Shown here: positions 42,222-51,102 of the stretch, piece by piece
Layout: each line of letters opens with the position of its first letter
Position numbering within the stretch: position 1 is the stretch's first letter
NCBI GenBank assembly: GCA_024710005.1
Contig: JANJVQ010000028.1
Location: 1 to 64,000, forward strand
Source of the DNA: Paludibacter sp.
GTDB taxonomy: Bacteria > Bacteroidota > Bacteroidia > Bacteroidales > Paludibacteraceae
Length of the DNA: 64,000 nucleotides
Reading direction: 5' to 3'
Notes under the pieces: generated by a model
Seen by the model: the letters and a program-made list of their open reading frames with translations, nothing else
What the model was told of the DNA's origin: nothing
Database searches by the model: none
Made by a program: the position numbers and the translations under genes

Positions 42222-44183
42222 TTAAGCCAGCATTACCTGCCCCCCTGTAACCGGCAAGGCCTGTCCGGTTTCACCGCATTGCTCCATCAGGTATAATACC
42301 CCTTTGGTAACATCTTCAGGTGAACAACCTTTCTTCATGGGTACCTGCGACAGGTAAAATTCCTTGACATCATCAACAGTTTTTGCTCCGGGAACCTTGC
42401 CTGCACGGAGATATTGCACGAACAGGCCATTATCGGGGTCACTCCAGAGCGGACCTTCATAAAAATTACCCGGACAAACCGCATTTACCTTGATATTGTA
42501 TGGCGCCAGTTCCAGTGCGAAAGACTGCGTTAAACCGATGCCACCGAATTTTCCGCCTGCATAAGCAAAATTGGCTTTACTACCCCGCAATCCCGACTTG
42601 GAGTTGATTTGAATGATATCTGCAAAGTAGTCCGGCCTTGCATATTTCGTTTGTAGTTTCATGATTTTACTCACTACTTTCGTGCAATAGAAATAGGCAT
42701 TGTAATTTATCTTTGTAACAAAGTCAAAGTCTTCAGGAGTCATTTCATCCAAACTCCCTGCTTTTAATACCCCGGCATTACTGATAAATGCATCAATTCC
42801 ACCAAAATGACAAATGCTCTCGTGAATCAAGTTTTCGATGCTTGGAATTTCACTTACATTTGTTTTTACAAAAATGGCGCGGTTACTTTTTGTCAAACCA
42901 TTGAAACGTTCAACGGTATCTTTTCCAACCGTTTCATTCATATCTGCCACGACTATATTCGCACCTTCCTGCAACAAACAACGGGCAATCCCTTCACCAA
43001 AACCCTGAGCTGCACCCGTTACAATAATGGTTTTATTCTCAGCGCGACCTGCAGAAACACCAATAGCAACAGATCGCCGGTAGTTCTCAACTTCCCAGTT
43101 ATCGATAAAATCTATTTGTTCCTGTGTCATGGGATGCGCACCGCCAAAAGATTTTGCCCAATACGCAATTTTCATTGCATCTTCAAAAACATCTAAAAGG
43201 ATTTCGCACTGTTTCGCATTATCTCCTACTGCCACTAATCCGATGCCTTTGATAAGTATTATTTTTGGCAAATAATCGTTTTTCACTTTGAATGCAGCAA
43301 TGATTTTTTCAGCTTCAGTCAAGACTATTTCAGGATCTTCTTCGTTCAGAAAAATATAGCTGGATTTACAATATACAATGGCATCCGGTGTATACGGACG
43401 AGCAATATTTCGTTGCTCTGTTTCACTATCATAAAAGAATTTAATCAGCTTATTTTTTCTCACTTTCAGGGTTTTCAGACCTTCTTTTGAAAGCATCATC
43501 CTCAAACCGGGCAAAATCAATTCGGTACAGGAACAATAAGGTCTATCTCCCGAAGGAAGCTTTATACTTACAGCCTTTTCTAATGTCTCAATAATATCTG
43601 TATAAATTTGTTTTATTTCAGCAGTGGTATTGGCAGCTACAAAAATGCCATGATTTTGCAACCAGATAAGCTGTGGTTCCTCCTTGTATTTTAATTTATA
43701 CGCATTAATTTTCTCCTCTACCTTTTTAAAAAGCACATAACCAGGGTCAGTATAAGGGACATATACATTCTTCTCTCCAAAAAGGCGGAATAATTCCTTT
43801 TCAGCATCCTCAGCGCACATCAAACCATTTACCAGTGTAGGATGCAAATGCACCACATAAGCATATCCAATGATATTATGCATGGAAGTCTCTACCGATG
43901 GACGTTTGCCTTTTGTCAGGGTAGCATCAGCCAAATCATTTTTCACCTGTTCTTCCCGTTCTGTTGCATCGGAGCTGTAAACCTTTTCCGACATCCGGCT
44001 GAGTTTTTCCCTGTCCAACACAGCAAATCCATCTTCAGTAATGGTTGCTAAAGAAGAACCACTGGCTTTAACCCAGATTTTCTCATCATTTTTATACGAT
44101 GTATTTCCTCCCCCGGCAATCACGAATCGTTTGTCGTTGCCGTAGTAGCGGGAAATGTCGATTAAATCCTGTATTGCTTTCAT
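42222..44183 (-). CDS. rhaEW: Bifunctional rhamnulose-1-phosphate aldolase / short-chain dehydrogenase
   Basis: A fusion of a class II aldolase (residues 1-390: FVIAGGGNTSYK, VVHLHPTLVN, LQNHGIFVAAN) with an SDR (395-653: GAAQGFGEGIARCL, ISNAGVLKAG, YAGGKFGGIGLTQ). It cleaves L-rhamnulose-1-phosphate to DHAP and L-lactaldehyde, and the SDR half is thought to oxidise lactaldehyde to lactate. This RhaEW design replaces the separate RhaD and AldA of enteric bacteria. It lies between two hairpin repeats. The SDR has Tyr-x3-Lys as YAGGK. Confidence 0.92.
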   Translation of the reverse strand: MKAIQDLIDISRYYGNDKRFVIAGGGNTSYKNDEKIWVKASGSSLATITEDGFAVLDREKLSRMSEKVYSSDATEREEQVKNDLADATLTKGKRPSVETSMHNIIGYAYVVHLHPTLVNGLMCAEDAEKELFRLFGEKNVYVPYTDPGYVLFKKVEEKINAYKLKYKEEPQLIWLQNHGIFVAANTTAEIKQIYTDIIETLEKAVSIKLPSGDRPYCSCTELILPGLRMMLSKEGLKTLKVRKNKLIKFFYDSETEQRNIARPYTPDAIVYCKSSYIFLNEEDPEIVLTEAEKIIAAFKVKNDYLPKIILIKGIGLVAVGDNAKQCEILLDVFEDAMKIAYWAKSFGGAHPMTQEQIDFIDNWEVENYRRSVAIGVSAGRAENKTIIVTGAAQGFGEGIARCLLQEGANIVVADMNETVGKDTVERFNGLTKSNRAIFVKTNVSEIPSIENLIHESICHFGGIDAFISNAGVLKAGSLDEMTPEDFDFVTKINYNAYFYCTKVVSKIMKLQTKYARPDYFADIIQINSKSGLRGSKANFAYAGGKFGGIGLTQSFALELAPYNIKVNAVCPGNFYEGPLWSDPDNGLFVQYLRAGKVPGAKTVDDVKEFYLSQVPMKKGCSPEDVTKGVLYLMEQCGETGQALPVTGGQVMLA

Positions 44184-44196
44184 ATTTTCTTTGGAA

Positions 44197-44309
44197 CCAT
44201 ATAAGTCATATAAGTTACATGTAAGCTTTCTGTGCAGATACTAAATGTAATTTTCAATTATTAATAAATTGAGGTTTTAACTTATATGTAACTTATATGA
44301 CTTATATGG
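44197..44309. repeat. Intergenic hairpin repeat, copy 3
   Basis: Left arm 44197-44225 and right arm 44281-44309. The right arm overlaps the last codons of the PHP gene. Confidence 0.8.
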
Positions 44310-45456
44310 TGTTATTTATTAATTCATCACCGAGTTTCACAAACTCTCCTCGTTTAGATCGATCTGCTTTACCCTCAGCATCCACATATCCCCTGAGTCC
44401 CTGCGCCACCAAATGCTGATGCGCGGCTATCACGCAAGCGCCTTCATAGTTGATTTGCATCAACATCTCCGTAAGCGCTGTATTATTTCGTGCAAAAAGT
44501 TCGATGGGCTCCATGGCCGGGGTATTGTGTTCGCTGCCGAAAGTCACCACAAAACCCTGTTCATACAAATAGGAAGCATATTTCTCTAACAAGACCACAT
44601 CATTTCGGGTAGAAATAAACTCCACCGAATGAAATCCCCTTTCGGTAAGCTGTTTTGCTACCCGTTCCAAATCCCCTTCAAAATCAGTATAAACACCTTT
44701 CGCATCATCAGCCAGAAAAGGATAAGTCGGGATGCCTCCTGCGGCAAGGATAATCTCGCAAACGGTTTGCATCGGCAAAAAAGCCTTCGGATCTTCCGGC
44801 ACAAATGCTCCACCACCAGCTTTGAGTAGATTAGCTCTAATTTCATTCTCAACTCCGGCGAAATCATCTACCTGAGACTTCAGTTCTTTTCCTCCGAATA
44901 TTTTACTGAAAATTTCATTTATTTTCTCCTCATCATTTTCACAAGTCTCATACACCTTCAACCGCAACGCTTTAGCCAAATGACGTTCGCGGAACATCCC
45001 TTTTGTCAGGTTACTCTTTATCCATTTGATATCGAGAATAAAACCCGCATCCACATCCAACAGGATACCATTTAGTTTCCGGCACATGGCATCTACCTGT
45101 GCATTCGACTCTTTCAATACCGATGCAAGTTGGGAATTATATGGCTCACTCAACTTAAAAGGATAAGCAAGCCCCTTCCCGCTGATATATGTTCTGCCCG
45201 GATTTCCGGGATCATTTACGCGCAATCCTGCTTTTTGATCCGCTTCATTCAGACTGATAAACTCTATGTTGAAAAGTGGATACAACCCCCTTTCCTTACA
45301 ACCTTTTGACCATGCATCATAACCGGCAGCAGTATAAAAATCATTGATACCAACTACTTTTACATGTTCAGCCACAGCCCTGTCGAGTGCCTCTTCGAGA
45401 TGAGAAAAAGCACTGAAAGAATATGGGGTGTGGAGGTGTGCGTTGACTTTAATCAT
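44302..45456 (-). CDS. PHP-domain protein of unknown substrate
   Basis: It starts with the PHP metal motif NAHLHTPYSFS, followed by VVGINDFYTAAGYDAW and a late GSEHNTP, features of PHP phosphoesterases. 384 aa from the ATG (the track's TTG is two codons earlier). PHP proteins hydrolyse phosphate esters or act as DNA-polymerase-linked nucleases; here the location between a sugar aldolase and a 2-oxoacid dehydrogenase suggests a sugar-phosphate role. This type is a frequent neighbour of RhaEW in Bacteroidota, to my recollection. Function unproven. Confidence 0.8.
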   Translation of the reverse strand: MIKVNAHLHTPYSFSAFSHLEEALDRAVAEHVKVVGINDFYTAAGYDAWSKGCKERGLYPLFNIEFISLNEADQKAGLRVNDPGNPGRTYISGKGLAYPFKLSEPYNSQLASVLKESNAQVDAMCRKLNGILLDVDAGFILDIKWIKSNLTKGMFRERHLAKALRLKVYETCENDEEKINEIFSKIFGGKELKSQVDDFAGVENEIRANLLKAGGGAFVPEDPKAFLPMQTVCEIILAAGGIPTYPFLADDAKGVYTDFEGDLERVAKQLTERGFHSVEFISTRNDVVLLEKYASYLYEQGFVVTFGSEHNTPAMEPIELFARNNTALTEMLMQINYEGACVIAAHQHLVAQGLRGYVDAEGKADRSKRGEFVKLGDELINNTI

Positions 45457-45495
45457 TTTCAATTCATTTTTATAGATGTTGGCACATTGACAAAT

Positions 45496-47955
45496 TTACA
45501 CTCCCAGCTTCGCCCTTCTGATTATCTCTCCATCCGTGAAGTTTTGTCCAGGCACATAACCCGCCAATGGTTGAATTCTTTCATGGATGATATCTAAAAA
45601 CCAATTAACCTGCGGGAAGAAAGACTCTTCCAGTTCAAAAGCCGGCGTAATCCAGTTGCGGGAACCCAGTACTGCCACAGGGGCGTCTAAGTAATCGAAA
45701 CAAAGTTGTGAGATATTGGCCGCCATATCATTCAGGAACGATCCACGCGTACAGGCATCGCTGGCAACAATCACCTTTCCTGTTTTCTTTACCGACTCAA
45801 CCACTTTCTCGTAGTTAAACGGAACCAGACAACGGGCATCAATCACTTCAGCACTCATACCATATTTCTCTTCCAACACCCTGGCAGCCTGTAAAGCCGG
45901 ATAAAGCGTATGACCCACGGTAAGAATTGTGATATCATTTCCTGCTTTTTTCACATCCGGTTCGCCAAATGGTATTTCATAATAATCTTCGGGAACACCA
46001 CCCTCGTGGAACTGCTCTCCGATATCATAGATACGCTGACTCTCAAAATAAATCACCGGATCGGTGCCCTGTAAAGCCGCGTTCATCAAGCCCTTGGCAT
46101 CATAGGGAGTAACCGGAAAACAAACCTTAATACCGGGAATCTGGGCAACAAGCGATGTCCAGTCCTGTGAGTGTTGAGCACCATATTTGGAGCCGACCGA
46201 GACCCTGAGCACAACCGGCATCTTGAGCACATTACCACTCATGGCCTGCCATTTGGGCAATTGATTGAAAACCTCATCACCACAACGACCCAGAAAGTCG
46301 CAATACATAATCTCCGGCACTACCCTTCCCCCGCACATGGCATAACCGATGGCAGTTCCCACGATAGAAGCTTCAGATATTGGGGAATTGAATAGTCGGT
46401 GATAGGGCAAAGCTTCCGTCATACCACCATAAACGGCAAAAGCGCCGCCCCAATCCCGGTTTTCTTCGCCATAGGCTATCAGTGACGCGTCTTTATAAAA
46501 ACGATCCATCATCGCCTCGAAGATACCGTCACGCAGTTGATATTGTTTCATTTTGCTAAAAGGTTTTCCGTCTGCATCAAAAGCAAAACGTTCTTTGGCA
46601 GCTATTTTCTTTACCCTTGGATTATCAGCCAATGGCATCAGTACATCGGGTTTGGCTGCCGACATGGCATCCACCGAGCCATTCGAGAACATCATATCAC
46701 CGATGATGTCTGCATTTTTCATCCGCGGAGAGATTGTATCATCAATGGATTTGAGGAACATTTCATAAATCACTGTTTTGATTTCTGTCCATGTTTCATC
46801 CAAATCTGCTTGTGAGGCAACGTTTGCATCTATCATTTGCTTTCCGAAAGAAGCAATACAGTCTTGTTTCTCCCAGGCTTCCACCTCTTCTTTCGAACGG
46901 TAAGAAGAAGCATCCGAGGGTGAGTGGCCGCTGTAACGGTAAGTCAGCACATCCAGCAACACCGGACCGCGCTTTTCATCTATCACTTTACGTTTGCGTT
47001 TGTAAGCATCAATCACAGCCAGGGGATTGTAACCGTCCACCCTTTCGGCATGCATCTGATCTGCATTCACACCGGCACCAATTCTGGCAGCAATGCCATA
47101 ACCCATCGTTTCACCGCAGGTCTGACCACCCATCCCGTACTGGTTGTTCATGATGTTGATAATCACGGGCAATCCTCCTTTCATATCGCCTTCCCAAAGT
47201 TCATTAAACTGGTCCATGGCAGCAAAACTGATTCCTTCCCAAACCGGACCGCAAGCCATAGAGGCATCCCCAATGTTGGCAACTACCAATCCCGGTTTGC
47301 GGTTCACTTTTTTATACAAAGCAGCACCCACGGCAATATCACCCGAACCACCCACGATGGCATTGTTGGGATACACCCCGAATGGTGTGAAGAAAGCATG
47401 CATAGAGCCTCCCAGTCCTTTGTTGAAACCTGTTTCACGGGCAAAAATTTCAGCCAAAGTTCCGTAAACCAAAAATCGACGAGCCAACTCTTTCGTAGTT
47501 CCTTCAAAACCGTTTTTCACCACATTTAATACAGCCCCATCAAAAAAATTAGTCATGACCTCCATCAAAAACTGATCATTAGCTTTGTGGATAGCCGACA
47601 TGCCTTTGGCTAAGATTTCACCATGACTTCTGTGGCTACCGAAAATAAAATCATCTACGGTCAGTGTCCAGGCCATACCAACAGCTGCCGATTCCTGTCC
47701 GATTGACAGGTGAGCCGGGCCGGGATGGTTATAGGGTGTACCATTATACTCTCCTTTTGTTTTAATCAGGTTCAACATGGTTTCAAACTCACGAATGAGC
47801 ACCATATCATGATAAATGGCTTTGAACTCCTCGTTGGAGAAATTTCCTTTTTCATCTTTCACCGTTTTTTGATACTGGTTTACCGGAATTGGTTGGAATG
47901 AAACATATCCTGGCTTCCTTGATGCAACTGGATCAATGTGTTGTAATTTTGGCAT
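45496..47955 (-). CDS. 2-oxoacid dehydrogenase E1, fused alpha and beta subunits
   Basis: Thiamine-diphosphate enzyme decarboxylating a 2-oxoacid and passing the acyl group to E2. The alpha half (to about 440) has HLSIGQESAAVGMAW, GGSGDIAVGAAL and NIGDASMACGPVWEG... NNQYGMGG (TPP site). The beta half (about 470-819) has GEENRDWGGAFAVYGG, SPISEASIVGTAIGYA and DACTRGSF. 819 aa from the ATG at 47955 (the track's start is a TTG). Fused E1 of this type could use pyruvate, acetoin or a branched 2-oxoacid; co-location with rhamnose genes suggests a C3 acid. Confidence 0.9.
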   Translation of the reverse strand: MPKLQHIDPVASRKPGYVSFQPIPVNQYQKTVKDEKGNFSNEEFKAIYHDMVLIREFETMLNLIKTKGEYNGTPYNHPGPAHLSIGQESAAVGMAWTLTVDDFIFGSHRSHGEILAKGMSAIHKANDQFLMEVMTNFFDGAVLNVVKNGFEGTTKELARRFLVYGTLAEIFARETGFNKGLGGSMHAFFTPFGVYPNNAIVGGSGDIAVGAALYKKVNRKPGLVVANIGDASMACGPVWEGISFAAMDQFNELWEGDMKGGLPVIINIMNNQYGMGGQTCGETMGYGIAARIGAGVNADQMHAERVDGYNPLAVIDAYKRKRKVIDEKRGPVLLDVLTYRYSGHSPSDASSYRSKEEVEAWEKQDCIASFGKQMIDANVASQADLDETWTEIKTVIYEMFLKSIDDTISPRMKNADIIGDMMFSNGSVDAMSAAKPDVLMPLADNPRVKKIAAKERFAFDADGKPFSKMKQYQLRDGIFEAMMDRFYKDASLIAYGEENRDWGGAFAVYGGMTEALPYHRLFNSPISEASIVGTAIGYAMCGGRVVPEIMYCDFLGRCGDEVFNQLPKWQAMSGNVLKMPVVLRVSVGSKYGAQHSQDWTSLVAQIPGIKVCFPVTPYDAKGLMNAALQGTDPVIYFESQRIYDIGEQFHEGGVPEDYYEIPFGEPDVKKAGNDITILTVGHTLYPALQAARVLEEKYGMSAEVIDARCLVPFNYEKVVESVKKTGKVIVASDACTRGSFLNDMAANISQLCFDYLDAPVAVLGSRNWITPAFELEESFFPQVNWFLDIIHERIQPLAGYVPGQNFTDGEIIRRAKLGV

Positions 47956-47970
47956 TGTTGTATTTAAATT

Positions 47971-48021
47971 TAACCTCTCCAACCCACCTCACCCCAGCCC
48001 TCTCCAGAGGAGAGGGAGAGT
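47971..48021. repeat. Copy of the CTCTCC/GGAGAGG repeat in inverted orientation
   Basis: AACCTCTCCAACCCACCTCA... CTCTCCAGAGGAGAGG is the complement of the 47-bp unit found at 48105-48242. Confidence 0.7.
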
Positions 48022-48104
48022 GCATATAACCATGTGACATGTGACTAAGAGGGGTAATTGTTTATATTCTTAATTTATCATTATGTTTTTACTTAATCTT
48101 GAAC

Positions 48105-48242
48105 CTTTTGCTCACTCCCTCTCCTTTGGAGAGGGCTGGGGAGAGGTTTTTCTTTTGCTCACTCCCTCTCCTCTGGAGAGGGCTGGGGTGAGGTTTTTCT
48201 TTTGCTCACTCCCTCTCCTTTGGAGAGGGCTGGGGTGAGGTT
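48105..48242. repeat. Three tandem 47-bp repeats
   Basis: Units begin at 48105, 48152 and 48199 (CTTTTGCTCACTCCCTCTCC). Each holds a GGAGAGGGCTGGGGTGAGG-type G-rich half and a CTCTCC/GGAGAGG hairpin. The lpd ORF runs into units C and B. Confidence 0.85.
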
Positions 48243-49604
48243 TATTGTTTCCTTGAAAATCTCACTTACGGTTGGATGCGGGAATACTACTTCCTGCAAC
48301 TGTTCTATTGTCATTTCCTGCTCAATGGCCATGCAGGCGCCATAAATCATCTCACTGCAAGGGTTACCCAGCATGTGAACGCCAATGACTTCTCCATGTT
48401 TCTCTCCAATTAAGACCTTGCAAATGCCGCTTCCACCTTCATTCTCGGCAACAAACCGTCCGGCATAAACCATGGGCATTTTAGCAATCCTGTATTTTAT
48501 ACCTTTTGCACGGGCTGATTCCTCGGTCTCTCCCACTCCCGCAACTTCAGGATTGGTGTAAACCACCCCCGGGATGGCATGGTAACGCATGTGGTCATTT
48601 CTGCCTGTGAGGTTGTTAACCACCACTTCTCCTTCCCGACTGGCCGTATGGGCGAGTAATGAGAATCCCGTTACATCACCCGCGGCATATATGCCGGGTA
48701 CGTTTGTGCGCATCTTTTCATCGACTTTGATACCGCCTTTGTAGAGTTCCACATGCAGGTTTTCAAGTCCGAATCCCTGAATAACCGGCCTTCTTCCAAC
48801 GCTAACGAGTATTTTGTCTGATTCAATGGTTTCTGTTTTTCCTTCTTTCTCAAAAATGACTTGGTTACCTTCGACCCTCACCACTTTGGCATTGAGGTTA
48901 AACGCTATGCCTTTTTTCGCATAATGATTGCGCAACATGGCTGATATTTCCAAGTCCAATCCTCCAAGAATTTCCGGTAGCATCTCCACAACCGTGACTT
49001 TCGTTCCCAAACTATTGAAAAAACTGGCAAATTCCATCCCGATAACCCCTGCTCCGATAACGACCAACGAATCAGGTTTTTCTTTCAGCTCCAGTATCTC
49101 CCGATTGGTCAGGATGATATTGCCCGATTTATCGCCGGTTTCTTTTAATCCCGGTATGGGGGGAATAAATGCTTCTGAGCCCGTACAAATCAACAAATTC
49201 TTGCCTTTATACAAATTGCCCGCACAACTCACCTCAACACCTTCCTTGCCTCGACCCACAATCATGGCTTCTCCCTTAATTACCGTTACCTGGTTCATCT
49301 TCATCTTGCCTTCCACCCCGGCAACCAGCTTCTTTACCACCTTGTTCTTTCTTGCCATCATGGCAGAAAAATCAAAGCGGATGTTATCACCAAAAACACC
49401 GTATCTATCCCCATGCAGGGCATTCTCATAGGTCTTGGCACTATAAAGGAGTGTTTTGGTGGGGATGCAGCCTTCGTTCAGACACACACCTCCCATGCTC
49501 TTTTTCTCGAAAAGCAACACTTTCAGGCCTTTGTGACCCGCTCGTTCGGCTGCTACGTATCCGGCAGGACCGCCGCCAATGATGATTAAATCGTGTTGTT
49601 CCAT
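48159..49604 (-). CDS. lpdA: Dihydrolipoyl dehydrogenase (E3)
   Basis: FAD disulfide reductase reoxidising the lipoyl group of E2. The FAD motif is IIGGGPAGYVAAERAG, redox cysteines GGVCLNEGCIPTKTLL, NAD motif VIGAGVIGMEFASFF, and the active-site His-Glu is in FPHPTVSEIFKE. The family normally ends soon after that motif; here about 27 more residues (NLTPALSKGEGVSKRKTSPQ...) come from the tandem repeat. I chose MEQHDLIIIGG (twelve codons inside the track). Confidence 0.95.
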   Translation of the reverse strand: MEQHDLIIIGGGPAGYVAAERAGHKGLKVLLFEKKSMGGVCLNEGCIPTKTLLYSAKTYENALHGDRYGVFGDNIRFDFSAMMARKNKVVKKLVAGVEGKMKMNQVTVIKGEAMIVGRGKEGVEVSCAGNLYKGKNLLICTGSEAFIPPIPGLKETGDKSGNIILTNREILELKEKPDSLVVIGAGVIGMEFASFFNSLGTKVTVVEMLPEILGGLDLEISAMLRNHYAKKGIAFNLNAKVVRVEGNQVIFEKEGKTETIESDKILVSVGRRPVIQGFGLENLHVELYKGGIKVDEKMRTNVPGIYAAGDVTGFSLLAHTASREGEVVVNNLTGRNDHMRYHAIPGVVYTNPEVAGVGETEESARAKGIKYRIAKMPMVYAGRFVAENEGGSGICKVLIGEKHGEVIGVHMLGNPCSEMIYGACMAIEQEMTIEQLQEVVFPHPTVSEIFKETINLTPALSKGEGVSKRKTSPQPSPEERE

Positions 49605-49731
49605 ATTATTTATTATTTTTTCTAAAACCACAAAAGGCACAAAAGAAAAACCAAGGAATCACAAAAGATTAAACCTTTAAGTCTTAAACCATCAACTAAC
49701 CCTTGACCACTTACAATTATTATGTTTAACA

Positions 49732-51072
49732 TCAAAATAAGTCTAGTTCCAGTGTTTCAATTTCGAGTGCAATTTGTTTGAGGAAACGGGTTGCTTCGCC
49801 GCCATCCAACGCACGATGGTCGTAGGTAAGGCTTAGTCCAATATAAGGCACAAAGCCATACGCTCCATTACCTAAGTCTTTGGGGCGCGGAACAATCGTG
49901 TTCACACCCAAAATGGCTGACTGTGGCAGGTTAATCACCGGCGTAAACATTTCCACCCCATAGTTACCCAGATTCGAAACCGTGAAGGTAGCTGCTTCGG
50001 CTGATAGTAGTTCCGGAGAGATAGCGCCTTTTTTACAACTGTTAGCTACTTCCTTTAGTTGGTTTGCCAGTCCGATGATGGATAAATCATCGGACTGGCG
50101 GACTGCCGGCACCATCAGTCCCCGTTCCGTATCAACGGCGAGTCCCAGATGTACCTTGTTGAACAAACGCATCGCATCGCCCATGAAATGCGAGTTTACA
50201 TTCGGGAACTTCTTCAGAGCTTTGATCACTGCAAAGCACACCATGTCGTTCAGGGTAATGTTGGTTGACAGTTTGCCTGCCTCCAAAGCCGCTTTTGCTG
50301 ATTTGCGCAGTTCCAGTATCCGACGGGCATCCGCTCCCAGGTGGTGCGTGAGCTGTGCCGAGTTTTGAAGCGAAGCATGCATCGATTTAGCGATGATTTT
50401 GCGCATGTTCGATAGTTTCACGTCCTGGTAATCGACCCCGTAAAGTGCATTGGCAGGTGCTGGTGCCAGATCTGTCGATTTAACTGTGCCAGCAAGTCCG
50501 GTGCCTATGCCTTGTACATGCAAACCCTCTTCAGCTGCAATTTTCTTTGCAAGTGGTGTGAGTTTCGCTCGGTTCTCCAATGCAGCTTTTACATCCTGTT
50601 CTATCACACGTCCCTTGGGCCCGCTACCGGTTAGTTGTGTCACATCAATAGCTTCTTTGATTGCCAAAGATTTGGCGCGAGGGGAAATAAAAATTTCATC
50701 CTGATTGATATTGATTGCTTCAATCTCTGCTTTTACTGGAACACTTTCCTTTACAACTTCTGTTGTGGATTCTTTTTCTTCTTCTTTTGAAGGCGCTATG
50801 GCTGATGTTCCCAGCAATCCCGAATAATCCTCTCCCTCTTCACCAATGACCATCATATTCAGCAACACCTCAACCTCATCTCCTTCATTGTAAAAACATT
50901 CCAGCACGACCCCGTCAACTGGTGATTCTTCTTCAAAAGAGGCTTTGTCTGTTTCGTAAGCGAACAGCACATCTCCCTTTTTAACAACATCACCTTTTTT
51001 CTTTTTAATTTCGGTGATGATGCAACTTTCGACTGATTGACCTTGTTTGGGTAGAATTATTAATGTTGCCAT
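49732..51072 (-). CDS. 2-oxoacid dehydrogenase E2, dihydrolipoamide acyltransferase
   Basis: One lipoyl domain (1-80; lipoyl Lys in FAYETDKASFEEES), a linker with Glu/Lys-rich stretches, a peripheral subunit-binding domain (about 133-170; SPRAKSLAIKEAIDVTQLTGSGPKG), a second short PSBD-like segment (LTPLAKKIAAEEGLHVQGIG), and the catalytic core with the HxxxDG motif in YDHRALDGGEATRFL. 446 aa, normal. It would carry lipoate made via LipB. Between rhaB and lpdA on the same strand. Confidence 0.93.
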   Translation of the reverse strand: MATLIILPKQGQSVESCIITEIKKKKGDVVKKGDVLFAYETDKASFEEESPVDGVVLECFYNEGDEVEVLLNMMVIGEEGEDYSGLLGTSAIAPSKEEEKESTTEVVKESVPVKAEIEAININQDEIFISPRAKSLAIKEAIDVTQLTGSGPKGRVIEQDVKAALENRAKLTPLAKKIAAEEGLHVQGIGTGLAGTVKSTDLAPAPANALYGVDYQDVKLSNMRKIIAKSMHASLQNSAQLTHHLGADARRILELRKSAKAALEAGKLSTNITLNDMVCFAVIKALKKFPNVNSHFMGDAMRLFNKVHLGLAVDTERGLMVPAVRQSDDLSIIGLANQLKEVANSCKKGAISPELLSAEAATFTVSNLGNYGVEMFTPVINLPQSAILGVNTIVPRPKDLGNGAYGFVPYIGLSLTYDHRALDGGEATRFLKQIALEIETLELDLF

Positions 51073-51102
51073 TATATTATTTACGATTTTTTTATTTACA
51101 AT

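Noticed and set aside
46924-47529. 201-aa ORF antisense to E1
   Set aside because: Shadow of the fused E1 gene, which has all TPP motifs in the other strand.
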